Origin: Streptomyces sp. R21
GTDB lineage: Bacteria > Actinomycetota > Actinomycetes > Streptomycetales > Streptomycetaceae
Assembly: GCF_041051975.1 (NCBI RefSeq)
Contig: NZ_CP163435.1
Coordinates: 4,588,001-4,652,000 of the forward strand
DNA length: 64,000 nucleotides
Direction of reading: 5' to 3'
Shown piece after piece: positions 7,698 to 15,543 of the stretch (the first letter of the stretch is position 1; each line of letters opens with the position of its first letter). The translations under genes were made by a program, and so were the position numbers. The notes under the pieces are model-generated. The model was given only the letters and a program-made list of their open reading frames with translations, was not told the origin of the DNA and did not search any database.

Positions 7698-9821
7698 TTG
7701 AGCGACAACGACGACAACGACATCGAGGGCAAGGGCAAGGGGCTCTCCCGCAGGAAGGTCATGGTGTACGCGCTGGCGGCGTCCACCCTGACCCTGGCCA
7801 CGCCGGCGACGGCCGCCGACCGCGGTGTGGTCGTCGTCGCCGGGGGCCCGGAGATGCTCGTCCTGGAGGTCACCGAGGCGAACAAGGTCGTCGTACGGCT
7901 GCCGCGGGCCGAGGTCGGGCAGGGCATCACCACCGCGGTCGCCATGATGATCGCCGAGGAGCTGGACGCCCGGCTGGCCGACGTCGAGATCCCGCTCGCC
8001 GACGCCGACCCCCGGCTGCAGAACCAGTTCACCGGCGGCTCGGACTCGGTCCGTTCGCTGTACGGCCCGGCCCGCAGACTGGCCGCGGGCGCGCGCGCCC
8101 GGCTCGTCACGGCGGCGGCCCGGCAGTGGCACGTGCCCGCGCGGACACTGCGCACCCACGACACGAAGGTGATCGCCCCGGACGGCCGTACGGCCACCTA
8201 CGGATCACTGTCCGCGGCCGCCGCCCGCCTGCGCCACTCGGACATACCCGCCTGGACCAAACCGGCGAGCAGGCGCCGGGTGATCGGGCACCCGACGAAC
8301 CGGATCGACGCCCGGGACATCGTCACGGGCAAGGCTGCCTACGCCGGTGACCTCGACGTGGCCGGGGCGCTGCCCACCGTGGTGGCCCGTCCGCCGACGC
8401 TGGGCGGCAAGGTCGCCACGCTCGACGCGGCGGCGGCCCGCGCGCTGCCCGGCGTCCACGCGGTGGTGCGGGTTCCCGGGGGCGTGGCCGTCGTGGCGGA
8501 GTCCTTCCACCACGCATTCAAGGCCAGGGACGCGCTGCGGATCACCTGGAAGCCGGGCCCGCTCGCCGCGCTGTCGGACGCCGCGATCCGCTCCCGGCTG
8601 CGGGCCGCCGTACCGAAGCTCGCCGCGCCACCGCACGGTTCACGGCAGGTGGAGGGCGAGTTCGAGTTCGCGTTCGTCAGCCATGCGCCGATGGAGGTGC
8701 TCACCGCGATCGCCGACGTACGGGAACACCGGGCAGAGGTGTGGTTCTCGTCGCAGAGCCCGGGGTTCGCGCAGGCGGACATCGCGTCGGCGGTCGGGCT
8801 GCCGCAGTCCAAGGTCAAGGTCCATGTGGTGCGCGGCGGCGGCTCGTTCGGGCGTCGGCTGAACCACGACGCCGCCCTCGAAGCCGCCCTCATATCGAAG
8901 AAGGCGCACCTCCCGGTCAAGCTGATGTGGAGCCGGGGCGACGACATGCGGCACGGCCGGATGCGCCCGGCCAACCACCACCTCATACGGGCCAGCCACG
9001 CGCGCGGCCGGGTGGTGGCGTTCACGCACCACATGGCGTCGGTGAACGAATCGTCCGGTAGCGGGGTCGCGACGAGCACCACGGCCGTACCGCACCCCCG
9101 CACCCCGCGGCCCGGCGCGGCCGCCCCGCTGCCGAGCGACGACGGCCTCTACAACTTCGGCGCGGTCGGCGGCGACTGGGGCGGCATCGAGCTGGCGATC
9201 CCTCTCGGCGCCTGGCGTTCGGTGGACTCCGGTACCTCTCGGGCTGCGGAGGAGATCATGGTCGACGAGGTCGCGCGCGCTCTGCGTACCGACCCGGTCG
9301 CCTTCCGCCGTACGACACTTCGCAGCAAGTCCGTCAGGGCGGTGCTCGACAAGGTGGCATCGGTGGGCGGCTGGGGCGGGAAGCTGCCCGCCGGGCACGG
9401 GCAGGGGGTCGCGGTGCACGAGGAGTACGGCTCCTGCGTGGCCGCTCTGGCCGAGATCGACGCGAGCGATGCGGACCACCCCCGGGTGACGCGGGTGGTG
9501 ATGGCGGCGGACGTCGGCACGGTGGTGAACCCGCGCGGGCTGGAGGCCCAGCTGATGGGCGCGGCGATCGACGGCATCTCCACGATCCTCCGGGCGGGCC
9601 TGCACATCGACCACGGCGCCGTACGCGAGGGCAGCTTCTCCGACTTCCTCTACGCACGCCAGCGGCACAGCCCCTGGCACTTCGAGGCACACCTGATGCC
9701 GTCCCACGAAGAGCCGGGCGGGGCGGGCGAGTTGGGCGTTCCCGCGGCGGCGGGCGCGGTCGCCAACGCCTACGCGCGGGCGACGGGCAGGAGCCCGCGC
9801 CGCTTCCCGCTCACGTTCTGA
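7698..9821 (+). CDS. Molybdopterin-binding large subunit, IorB/aldehyde oxidase type, with Tat-like signal
   Basis: Large subunit of a two-subunit molybdenum hydroxylase (xanthine dehydrogenase superfamily, isoquinoline 1-oxidoreductase beta-like), 707 aa from a TTG at 7698 preceded by GAAGG. Residues about 15-42 read L-S-R-R-K-V-M-V-Y-A-L-A-A, then a hydrophobic run ending A-T-A-A-D, which resembles a twin-arginine signal. Cofactor and active-site landmarks are V-G-Q-G-I-T-T-A-V near 70, G-G-G-S-F-G-R-R near 385, and the catalytic Glu in G-G-A-G-E-L-G-V-P near 675. It oxidises a heterocycle or aldehyde; the substrate is unknown. The [2Fe-2S] partner follows after 37 bp. The partner has no signal of its own, which suggests folded co-export. 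Confidence 0.85.
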   Translation: MSDNDDNDIEGKGKGLSRRKVMVYALAASTLTLATPATAADRGVVVVAGGPEMLVLEVTEANKVVVRLPRAEVGQGITTAVAMMIAEELDARLADVEIPLADADPRLQNQFTGGSDSVRSLYGPARRLAAGARARLVTAAARQWHVPARTLRTHDTKVIAPDGRTATYGSLSAAAARLRHSDIPAWTKPASRRRVIGHPTNRIDARDIVTGKAAYAGDLDVAGALPTVVARPPTLGGKVATLDAAAARALPGVHAVVRVPGGVAVVAESFHHAFKARDALRITWKPGPLAALSDAAIRSRLRAAVPKLAAPPHGSRQVEGEFEFAFVSHAPMEVLTAIADVREHRAEVWFSSQSPGFAQADIASAVGLPQSKVKVHVVRGGGSFGRRLNHDAALEAALISKKAHLPVKLMWSRGDDMRHGRMRPANHHLIRASHARGRVVAFTHHMASVNESSGSGVATSTTAVPHPRTPRPGAAAPLPSDDGLYNFGAVGGDWGGIELAIPLGAWRSVDSGTSRAAEEIMVDEVARALRTDPVAFRRTTLRSKSVRAVLDKVASVGGWGGKLPAGHGQGVAVHEEYGSCVAALAEIDASDADHPRVTRVVMAADVGTVVNPRGLEAQLMGAAIDGISTILRAGLHIDHGAVREGSFSDFLYARQRHSPWHFEAHLMPSHEEPGGAGELGVPAAAGAVANAYARATGRSPRRFPLTF

Positions 9822-9858
9822 CGCCCACCGCCCCCACCCCCCATTCCGGAGGAACCCG

Positions 9859-10314
9859 ATGCCCCGCCACACCTTCGTCCTGAACGGAAAGCCCGTTGCC
9901 GTGGACGCGCCCCCGGACATGCCCCTGCTGTGGGTGCTGCGCGACAAGCTCGGCGTCACCGGTCCCAAGTACGGCTGCGGGGTGGGCGTCTGCCGGGCCT
10001 GCACGAGCCATCTGGACGGCGCCGAGATCCAGCCGTGCGTCGTCCCGGTCGCGGACTGCGCGGGCCGCAAGGTCACCACCATCGAGGGACTGGCCGACGG
10101 CGACGACCTGCACCCGGTCCAGCAGGCGTGGCTGGACTGCGACGTGGCCCAGTGCGGCTTCTGCCAGCCGGGGCAGATCATGGCCGCCGTGGCTCTGCTC
10201 CGGTCGACGCCCGAGCCGACCGACGCCGACATCGACCGGATCGAGAACGTCTGCCGGTGCGGGACCTACTCCCGCATCCGGGAGGCGATCAAGAAGGCTT
10301 CCGCGGGGAAGTGA
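9859..10314 (+). CDS. [2Fe-2S] small subunit of molybdenum hydroxylase (IorA/CoxS type)
   Basis: A 151-aa electron-transfer subunit with two [2Fe-2S] clusters, passing electrons from the molybdenum site of its partner to a cytochrome or oxygen. The plant-type cluster ligands are C40, C45, C48 and C60. The second four-helix cluster uses C99, C102, C132 and C134. The length is typical of the family. The ATG has an excellent GGAGG eight bases upstream. No signal peptide is present. Its 3' end overlaps the 3' end of the convergent phosphatidyltransferase gene by 26 bp. Confidence 0.95.
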   Translation: MPRHTFVLNGKPVAVDAPPDMPLLWVLRDKLGVTGPKYGCGVGVCRACTSHLDGAEIQPCVVPVADCAGRKVTTIEGLADGDDLHPVQQAWLDCDVAQCGFCQPGQIMAAVALLRSTPEPTDADIDRIENVCRCGTYSRIREAIKKASAGK

Positions 10315-11212
10315 CGCGGGTGGCGGGTGCCGTGGCTTCGCCCGCCGCGGTGCCGCGTCCCTCACGTCCGCGGACCTTGGTGATGCGGCGTCCCGCGGCG
10401 AACAGGGGCAGGACGGCGGCGAGGGTCAGCTGAAGCCCGCAGCCCGTGACGAGGAGGGTCTCGGCGCCGGGAGCGTCCGCGGCCCAGGCGACCAGGCAGC
10501 CGATGTTGACCGCGGCCCAGGCCATGGTGGCGGTGGCCAGCCTGCCGGTGGGCTTGGGGTACTCGATGCGGCTGACCATGAGATAGGCGACGCCGAGCAC
10601 CGCGATCAGGGTGACCGTGAAGGGCAGTTCGAGCAGCACGACGGAGACGACGGTGAGCGCGGCGAACGGGATCGGCATGCCCTGGAACATGCCGTCCGTC
10701 ATCGTCGTGACGGAGAACCGCGCGAGCCGCAGCAGGCCGCCGAGCAGCACGGCGACGGCGGCCGCGACGACGAGCCGCAGCTGCGCGTCCTCGGTGACCA
10801 GCCCCCACACCAGGACGAAGTACGCCGGTGCGAGCCCGAAACTGACCAGGTCGGAGAGGTTGTCGAGTTCCGCGCCCATCCCGGAGCTGCGGAACCTGCG
10901 GGCGACCAGCCCGTCGCACAGGTCGAAGAGCGAGGCCATCAGGATGAGCATGACCGCGGTCGCCGCGCCCTGCCGCACCGAGCCGTCGCCGCCGTGGCCA
11001 TCCGTGAGGTACGGGACCAGTACGGCCGTGGTGATGAAGTAGATCGAGGCGAATCCGCAGACCGCGTTGCCGAGCGTCAGCACGTCGGCCGCCGAGAGCC
11101 GCGAGGGGGAGAACTCCCGGGCCGCCGTCCCGGGCGCGGGCCCTGGCTCTTCCGCGGCCTGTGGCTCTTCTTCGGTCCGGGAAGCCGGCGCCTCGGGTTC
11201 AGTAAGGGTCAA
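10289..11212 (-). CDS. CDP-alcohol phosphatidyltransferase, PssA-like
   Basis: Integral membrane enzyme of 307 aa that joins a CDP-diacylglycerol phosphatidyl group to an alcohol, most likely serine. The family signature D-x2-D-G-x2-A-R-x8-G-x3-D-x3-D runs from D97 to D121 (D97, D100, G101, A104, R105, D117, D121). About seven hydrophobic segments follow, with charged tails at both ends; the N-terminal 40 residues are acidic and Pro/Glu-rich. Phosphatidylserine synthase is the best guess, but no phosphatidylserine decarboxylase gene is adjacent, so another alcohol is possible. The gene is convergent with, and overlaps, the Fe-S subunit gene. Confidence 0.85.
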   Translation of the reverse strand: MTLTEPEAPASRTEEEPQAAEEPGPAPGTAAREFSPSRLSAADVLTLGNAVCGFASIYFITTAVLVPYLTDGHGGDGSVRQGAATAVMLILMASLFDLCDGLVARRFRSSGMGAELDNLSDLVSFGLAPAYFVLVWGLVTEDAQLRLVVAAAVAVLLGGLLRLARFSVTTMTDGMFQGMPIPFAALTVVSVVLLELPFTVTLIAVLGVAYLMVSRIEYPKPTGRLATATMAWAAVNIGCLVAWAADAPGAETLLVTGCGLQLTLAAVLPLFAAGRRITKVRGREGRGTAAGEATAPATRVTSPRKPS

Positions 11213-11304
11213 GGAACTCTCTCCTGCACGCGTGTCCGGTCGACCGTAGGCGCAGCATCATCGCAGGATCGCGACGCGTACGGCAGCCGGGGCCGGTTTC
11301 GGAT

Positions 11305-11324
11305 CCGGTCACGGCCGGTCACGG
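11305..11324. repeat. Tandem 10-bp direct repeat in divergent promoter region
   Basis: CCGGTCACGG occurs twice in tandem and is flanked by GGAT on the left and ATCC on the right, so the block is also partly palindromic. It lies between the phosphatidyltransferase (start 11212) and the secreted peptide gene (start 11466). It may be an operator for either gene. Nothing else recognisable lies in 11213-11465. Confidence 0.5.
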
Positions 11325-11465
11325 ATCCGGTTGTCGGGCCCGCACACGCGGTGCGACGACATCGGCGAGTCCCCGCGAAGCTGCCGCCGCGACTGCCGAT
11401 CGCGGCCACTCCGCGCTCGTAGCGTCAAGTCCCGTAGAAACAAGGCGACTTCGGAAGGGACACGC

Positions 11466-11729
11466 ATGAACAACGGTCTTCGTAAGGCAGCCGCGACCGC
11501 GGCGCTCGTCACCGGTCTCGTCGCGGGCAGCACCGTGACCGCCTCCGCCGCCTCGGCCGCTCCCCGGTCCGAGCGGATCACCTCGCAGGAGCAGCTCGCG
11601 GCGAGCATCGCCAAGGCGGTCGCCACCGAGCAGAAGAGTGGCGCCATAGCCGGCGGCCCCGTCGTCGCCGGGATGGTGACCGCCTCCACCAACAGTGTGA
11701 GCCCCGACCGGGCTCCCACTCCCTGCTGA
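11466..11729 (+). CDS. Small secreted peptide precursor (possible RiPP-like)
   Basis: An 87-aa peptide with a strong GGAAGGGA ribosome site before the ATG. Residues 1-32 are a Sec signal (R6 and K7, an alanine-rich core, ending A-S-A-A-S-A-A). Residues 39-56 (T-S-Q-E-Q-L-A-A-S-I-A-K-A-V) form an amphipathic helix faintly reminiscent of Nif11-type leaders. A double glycine at 63-64 precedes the 23-residue tail P-V-V-A-G-M-V through D-R-A-P-T-P-C, whose last residue is the only Cys. The next gene begins 20 bp later and encodes a Cys-rich protein, so the pair is probably an operon. Whether the tail is cleaved or modified is inference, and I do not recognise a named family. A plain secreted structural peptide is the main alternative. 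Confidence 0.6.
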   Translation: MNNGLRKAAATAALVTGLVAGSTVTASAASAAPRSERITSQEQLAASIAKAVATEQKSGAIAGGPVVAGMVTASTNSVSPDRAPTPC

Positions 11730-11748
11730 CGGTGCGGAGGTGAGCACC

Positions 11749-12237
11749 GTGGACAGCTCGACCGGCCTCGCCCCCGCCGCGGGGCAGCAGACGCCCGACT
11801 GGTGTCCCAGCGGAGAGGCGCAGCGTCCGGAGTCCGTGGTCCTCGGCGTGCGGTCCGGGGACGGCGGTGAGGTCGTCTACCTCGCCGATCCGGTACCCGC
11901 CGCCGACGTCCTGGGCAGCATCCCGGAAGGCATCGCCCCGGGCCGGGTCCTGCGGTTCGCCTCGCACTGCGTGTCGGACTGCGCGAACCGGGTGGGTACG
12001 GCCTGTGGTCTGATCGAGCGCATACGGGCCGTGCCGGCGAAGACGGCGGCCGGTGCCGTGCCACGGTGCCACCTGCGCCCGCACTGCAAATGGTGGAACC
12101 AGGTCGGCGTCGAGGGCTGCCACCGCTGCCCCGCCGTCTCCACCCTCAACTCGCAGGAGGACGAGCTGACGGTCCTCGTCGCGAACCCCGACACCACCCT
12201 GGACCAGCTGGAGAGCTGGATCGCCGCGGCGGAGTGA
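11749..12237 (+). CDS. Cys-rich protein of unknown function, partner of the secreted peptide
   Basis: A 162-aa soluble protein without signal peptide. Eight Cys occur at 19, 74, 78, 86, 107, 113, 124 and 127. The last four form C-H-L-R-P-H-C-K-W-W, ten residues, then C-H-R-C-P-A-V-S-T, which looks like a metal or Fe-S site. The N-terminal half is a compact alpha/beta region and the C terminus is an acidic helix. GTG at 11749 has GGAGG eight bases upstream; another GTG at 11740 is too close to that site. I have an impression of similar W-W/C-x2-C-P proteins beside leader-peptide genes, but I cannot name the family. A redox, metal-delivery or maturation role for the neighbouring peptide is inference. 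Confidence 0.6.
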   Translation: MDSSTGLAPAAGQQTPDWCPSGEAQRPESVVLGVRSGDGGEVVYLADPVPAADVLGSIPEGIAPGRVLRFASHCVSDCANRVGTACGLIERIRAVPAKTAAGAVPRCHLRPHCKWWNQVGVEGCHRCPAVSTLNSQEDELTVLVANPDTTLDQLESWIAAAE

Positions 12238-12264
12238 ACGCCCGCCGCGCAGGTGCGACACAGG

Positions 12265-12296
12265 CCCCGGGCCGGATCATCCATCCGGCACCGGGG
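12265..12296 (+). terminator. 13-bp hairpin with one bulge after the Cys-rich gene
   Basis: 12265-12277 pairs with 12283-12296, with A90 of this block (12290) bulged, across a five-base loop. It begins 27 bp after the stop. No run of T follows, which is usual for streptomycete terminators. It separates the peptide pair from the thioesterase gene. Confidence 0.6.
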
Positions 12297-12408
12297 CACT
12301 GCCCGTTCTCCCCGCCCCGCCCCGAGAATCCGCAAGGATCGAGACGACCCTCTGAGGACTGAGGGCTGAATACTGAGGCGCCCCTCTTACGAAAGGACCG
12401 CTGCGGAC

Positions 12409-13185
12409 ATGGAATCCATGAACTCCATGAACGACTGGATACGGGTCTTCCACCCCGCGCCCGAGGCTCCGGCGCGGCTGCTGGTGTTCCCGCACGCGGG
12501 CGGCGCGGCCGGTGCGTACTACGCACTGTCGGCCGAGGTCACGGGCCCGCTGGAGCCGTTGCTCGTGCAGTACCCGGGCCGCCACGACCGTTTCAGGGAG
12601 CCGTTCGCCGAGCGGATCGACGACGTGGTGGACGCCGTACTGAACGCCCTGCCCGCGGACCCGGCGGGCCGACCGCTCGCCCTGTTCGGCCACAGCATGG
12701 GCGCGACCGTGGCGTACGAGGCCGCACGCCGGCTCCAGGAGCGCGGCGAGACACCGGCCGCGCTGTTCGTCTCGGGCCGCGAGGGCCCCTCCCTGCCTCC
12801 GGCACTGCGCTGGCCGTCGGACCCCACGGACGCCGAACTCATCGCGGACATGCGGTTGTTGGCCGGCACGGAGAACGAGCTCCTGACCGAACCGACGCTC
12901 CTGGAACTGATCCTCCCGGCCCTGCGAGCCGACTACCGCATGCTGTTCGCCCACACCCACCGCCCCGGCCCCCGCCTCCACTGCCCCCTGATCGCCCTCA
13001 CCGGCGACAACGACCCACGGGTCGCAGTGCCACGCGTGGCGGCCTGGGAGCCCGAGACCACCGGCCCGTTCACGACCCATGTACTGGCCGGCGGTCACTT
13101 CTACCTCGACGAACACCTGGCGTATGTCGTCGAGGTGATCACGGGGGCGGTGTCGGGGGCGGCCGCAGGACGGTCAGTCGGCTGA
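12409..13185 (+). CDS. Type II thioesterase (alpha/beta hydrolase, editing)
   Basis: External thioesterase of 258 aa that hydrolyses wrong or stalled acyl groups from carrier proteins of NRPS/PKS lines. Family landmarks are L-V-F-P-H-A-G-G-A-A near residue 25 (oxyanion hole), the nucleophile in F-G-H-S-M-G-A near 100, an acid in L-T-G-D-N-D-P near 203, and the His in L-A-G-G-H-F-Y-L near 230. The start is uncertain: M-E-S-M-N-S-M-N offers three ATGs, and GAAAGGA lies about 12 bases before the first. It is the first gene with a clear link to the assembly lines to the right, though it is divergent from the KS-T operon end. Confidence 0.9.
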   Translation: MESMNSMNDWIRVFHPAPEAPARLLVFPHAGGAAGAYYALSAEVTGPLEPLLVQYPGRHDRFREPFAERIDDVVDAVLNALPADPAGRPLALFGHSMGATVAYEAARRLQERGETPAALFVSGREGPSLPPALRWPSDPTDAELIADMRLLAGTENELLTEPTLLELILPALRADYRMLFAHTHRPGPRLHCPLIALTGDNDPRVAVPRVAAWEPETTGPFTTHVLAGGHFYLDEHLAYVVEVITGAVSGAAAGRSVG

Positions 13186-13218
13186 CGTACGACTGCTGTA
13201 CGACTGCCGTGCGCGCGC

Positions 13219-13950
13219 CTAGGAACGGCGGAGGGGCGACAGCAGGAGACGATGTGGCAGCGCCCGCTCCGTGGTCCCGCCGCGCCCGTCCGGCTCGACC
13301 CGATACAGGTGGGCCTGCCGCGTGCGGGTCACTGTCTCTGTCAGGAGACCCTCCGTGAAGAGCGCGCCGACACCGTCTTCCACGGCCCATCCGGCGGGCA
13401 GCGCGCCGGATGCCACGGCTGCCCGGTAGGAGGAGCGGCGGCCCGGTTCACTGTCGTAGTGCGGGCAGACCGAGCCGGGCAGCAGGCCCAGCCCGTCCGG
13501 CAGAAACGTCAGCGGCCCGAAGGAGTCGGTATGCGAGCCTTCGGCCCAGCAGTTGGCGCCGGCGCTGATACCGCACAGCAGCGTGCCGCGGTCGTAGGCC
13601 TCGCACAGCAACCGGTCCACGCCGTGCACACGCCAGACTGCCAGCAGGTTCGCGGTGTTGCCGCCCCCTACGTAGATGACGTCCTGAGCGAGCAGGAACG
13701 CGCGCAACGCCGCGTCATCCAACTCCCTGCTGAACAGCGGCAGAACGCTGGACTCACAGGCGTACGCCCGGAACGCGGCGAGGAATCGCTCACCGTAGGC
13801 GGGAGCATCCCCACTGGCCGTGGGAACAAAGCACACCCGGGGCCGCGACGTGCGCGCGTGACCGAGCACCCATTCGTCCAGCAGACCATCGTCGTCCGTG
13901 GAGAAACCTCCCCCGAGAAGAGCCAGCCGACGCACGGGAACGACACCCAC
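13219..13950 (-). CDS. Peptidase E (S51 family dipeptidase/cyanophycinase-like)
   Basis: Cytoplasmic serine peptidase of 243 aa that in its family cleaves Asp-X dipeptides. It opens with R-R-L-A-L-L-G-G-G-F-S, carries I-Y-V-G-G-G-N-T-A-N-L near residue 95 and has the nucleophilic Ser in L-C-G-I-S-A-G-A-N near 127. C-P-H-Y-D-S-E near 165 carries the likely His. The GTG start has GGAGG upstream. It is convergent with the thioesterase gene, 33 bp apart, and that gap holds an 11-bp direct repeat (GTACGACTGC core). A role in the cluster is not evident. Confidence 0.85.
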   Translation of the reverse strand: MGVVPVRRLALLGGGFSTDDDGLLDEWVLGHARTSRPRVCFVPTASGDAPAYGERFLAAFRAYACESSVLPLFSRELDDAALRAFLLAQDVIYVGGGNTANLLAVWRVHGVDRLLCEAYDRGTLLCGISAGANCWAEGSHTDSFGPLTFLPDGLGLLPGSVCPHYDSEPGRRSSYRAAVASGALPAGWAVEDGVGALFTEGLLTETVTRTRQAHLYRVEPDGRGGTTERALPHRLLLSPLRRS

Positions 13951-14056
13951 GAAAATGCCTCCTCAACACACGGGCCCATACGAGCCGACGGCAGCCCGAA
14001 CGATGCCACCCACTCGTGCCGTACCTATCGATGAAACCGCGCTTTCGCGCCGAGCC

Positions 14057-14578
14057 TCAGCTTTTGACGGCGTCCGCGATCCGCACGGCGGCCTCGGCGG
14101 GCGTGAGGTGTGTGGTGTCGACGACCTCGGCCTCGTCGTGCAGCCATGTGCGGGCCGCCTCGGCGTAAGGCTCAAGGTAGTGGAGGCGGAACGGGGAGTT
14201 GGGGCCAAGGACGTCGCCCGCGATGCGCCCACGCAGGGTGTCCTGGTCGGCGTGCAGGACGAAGTGCCGTACTGGGATGTTGTGTTGGGAGAGGCCCGTG
14301 CTGATCTCGCGCCAGTACTGCTCGACCAGGACGGTCATCGGCATCACCAGGGTGCCGCCGGTGTAGTCGAGCACACGGCGGGCGGTCTCCACGACGAGCG
14401 GCCGCCACGGCGGCCAGTGCTGGAAGTTGTCCGTCGCGGGCAGCCCCGGCGTGATGTCCATGAGCGTCTCGCCGACCTTCTCGGCGTCGAACACCCGCGA
14501 ATCCGGGATGAGTTGCTGCACAAGCGCACTGGTCGTCGTCTTGCCCGCGCCGTGGGTGCCGTTGAGCCATACGATCAC
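14057..14578 (-). CDS. TmrB-like P-loop ATP-binding protein
   Basis: A 173-aa P-loop NTPase resembling Bacillus TmrB, a tunicamycin-resistance ATP-binding protein. V-I-V-W-L-N-G-T-H-G-A-G-K-T-T-T spans residues 1-16 with the Walker A Lys at 13. Further family features are V-F-D-A-E-K-V-G near 32 and L-V-M-P-M-T-V-L near 75, which pairs with the TmrB I-V-P-M-T motif. GTG at 14578 was chosen because the P-loop begins there, although no strong Shine-Dalgarno is visible. Resistance or kinase activity is inference; many such proteins exist outside clusters. Confidence 0.75.
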   Translation of the reverse strand: MIVWLNGTHGAGKTTTSALVQQLIPDSRVFDAEKVGETLMDITPGLPATDNFQHWPPWRPLVVETARRVLDYTGGTLVMPMTVLVEQYWREISTGLSQHNIPVRHFVLHADQDTLRGRIAGDVLGPNSPFRLHYLEPYAEAARTWLHDEAEVVDTTHLTPAEAAVRIADAVKS

Positions 14579-14907
14579 GGGGCCCGATGCTAGCGACGTT
14601 CGGGCTGTGACTCGCGGTGCCAGGACCGGTCTGCCGAAGCACCGTGATCTCCAGCCGGTTGAACACCGGGGGAACACCGCCGACGTATTCCATTTCCATG
14701 GATCCAGTGTCCGGCGGTGAGGTCGAAAAAAGCAGTGGAGCAGCGCCGCCGCGCGCCATTACCGTGCTGCCGGAACCGAGTTGCCCAGGTCAGGACGTGC
14801 CGTTGTACACCGTGTGAGACCCCCTGAGAGCTGATTGGTCGCGCGTCGCGTTTATGCGCCGCGCTGCTTTTTGCTGCGGTCTTCTCACCTGAAACCGGTG
14901 TACTTCT
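14579..14907. other. Divergent intergenic region, no gene recognised
   Basis: This stretch lies between the TmrB-like gene and the DUF1062 gene. It must hold both promoters, but I could not assign -35/-10 elements. A short minus-strand frame beginning M-E-M-E-Y-V at about 14700 runs on into the TmrB-like gene in another frame and is not supported. Confidence 0.5.
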
Positions 14908-15474
14908 GTGCTCAATAACTGGGTGGTCATGCCCACCTGCCTGCCGACCGTTCTCCGTCGTTGCCACGCGTGCGCGTCCGAGCGGTTCCGGGCGAACGGC
15001 AAGTTTCGTGTCAACGCCAACCACAAGCTCCTCGACGCCTGGCTCCTCGTGCTCTGCAGCGCATGCGGGGACACGGCGAAGCTCACGGTCTTCGAGCGGA
15101 TGAACGTGCGTTCCGTACGGCCTGAGCTGCTGGACCGGATGCACGCCAACGACCCCGGCCTGGCAGCCGAGTTGCTCCAGGATCCGGGCGTACGGCGGCG
15201 TAATCGCATCGCCCTCGACTGGGACGGTGCCTGGCGCCTCGACACCGGCGGATCGGATCGCTCGGATCAGCTGGAGCGCGAGGTGAGCGAGGTGATCGAT
15301 GTATCGGTGCGCTTCGCGGCGCGGATACCCGTCCGGCCGGTGCGACTGATCGCCGAAGGCTGCGGTCTCTCGCGGGCCGAGGTCGAGCGGCTGATCACGG
15401 AGGGGAAGGTCGTTTCGGCCGACCGGCTGAGCGGCAGGCTCTCCGGCGGCTTCACCTTCATGCTCAAGCGCTGA
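14908..15474 (+). CDS. DUF1062 family protein
   Basis: A 188-aa protein of the DUF1062 family, function unknown. The N-terminal part carries a probable zinc ribbon: C-H-A-C near residue 19, then L-C-S-A-C near 49. The C-terminal 60 residues read like an S4-type RNA-binding fold (L-I-A-E-G-C-G-L-S-R-A-E-V-E-R-L then G-K-V). GTG at 14908 is the first usable start; GTG 14923 or ATG 14929 would remove five or seven residues and fit the family start equally well. It is followed by a perfect palindromic terminator and is probably not part of the biosynthetic cluster. Confidence 0.75.
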   Translation: MLNNWVVMPTCLPTVLRRCHACASERFRANGKFRVNANHKLLDAWLLVLCSACGDTAKLTVFERMNVRSVRPELLDRMHANDPGLAAELLQDPGVRRRNRIALDWDGAWRLDTGGSDRSDQLEREVSEVIDVSVRFAARIPVRPVRLIAEGCGLSRAEVERLITEGKVVSADRLSGRLSGGFTFMLKR

Positions 15475-15489
15475 GCCCTCCTCGGCCAA

Positions 15490-15521
15490 GGGGCCGGTGG
15501 TTCACGTGAACCACCGGCCCC
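15490..15521. terminator. Perfect 32-bp palindrome, bidirectional terminator
   Basis: The two 16-base arms 15490-15505 and 15506-15521 are exactly complementary with no spacer. It lies between the convergent ends of the DUF1062 gene (15474) and the long minus-strand NRPS operon (15544) and should stop both transcripts. Confidence 0.85.
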
Positions 15522-15543
15522 TCCGCATTGCCGGGCAGAGCCG

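Noticed and set aside
13186..13218. 11-bp direct repeat (GTACGACTGC core) between thioesterase and peptidase E
   Set aside because: It lies at the 3' ends of two convergent genes, so a regulatory role is unlikely; probably chance or a slippage event.
14579..14759. Possible small peptide frame starting M-E-M-E-Y-V upstream of the TmrB-like gene
   Set aside because: It has no own stop before entering the TmrB-like gene in another frame and no convincing ribosome site.
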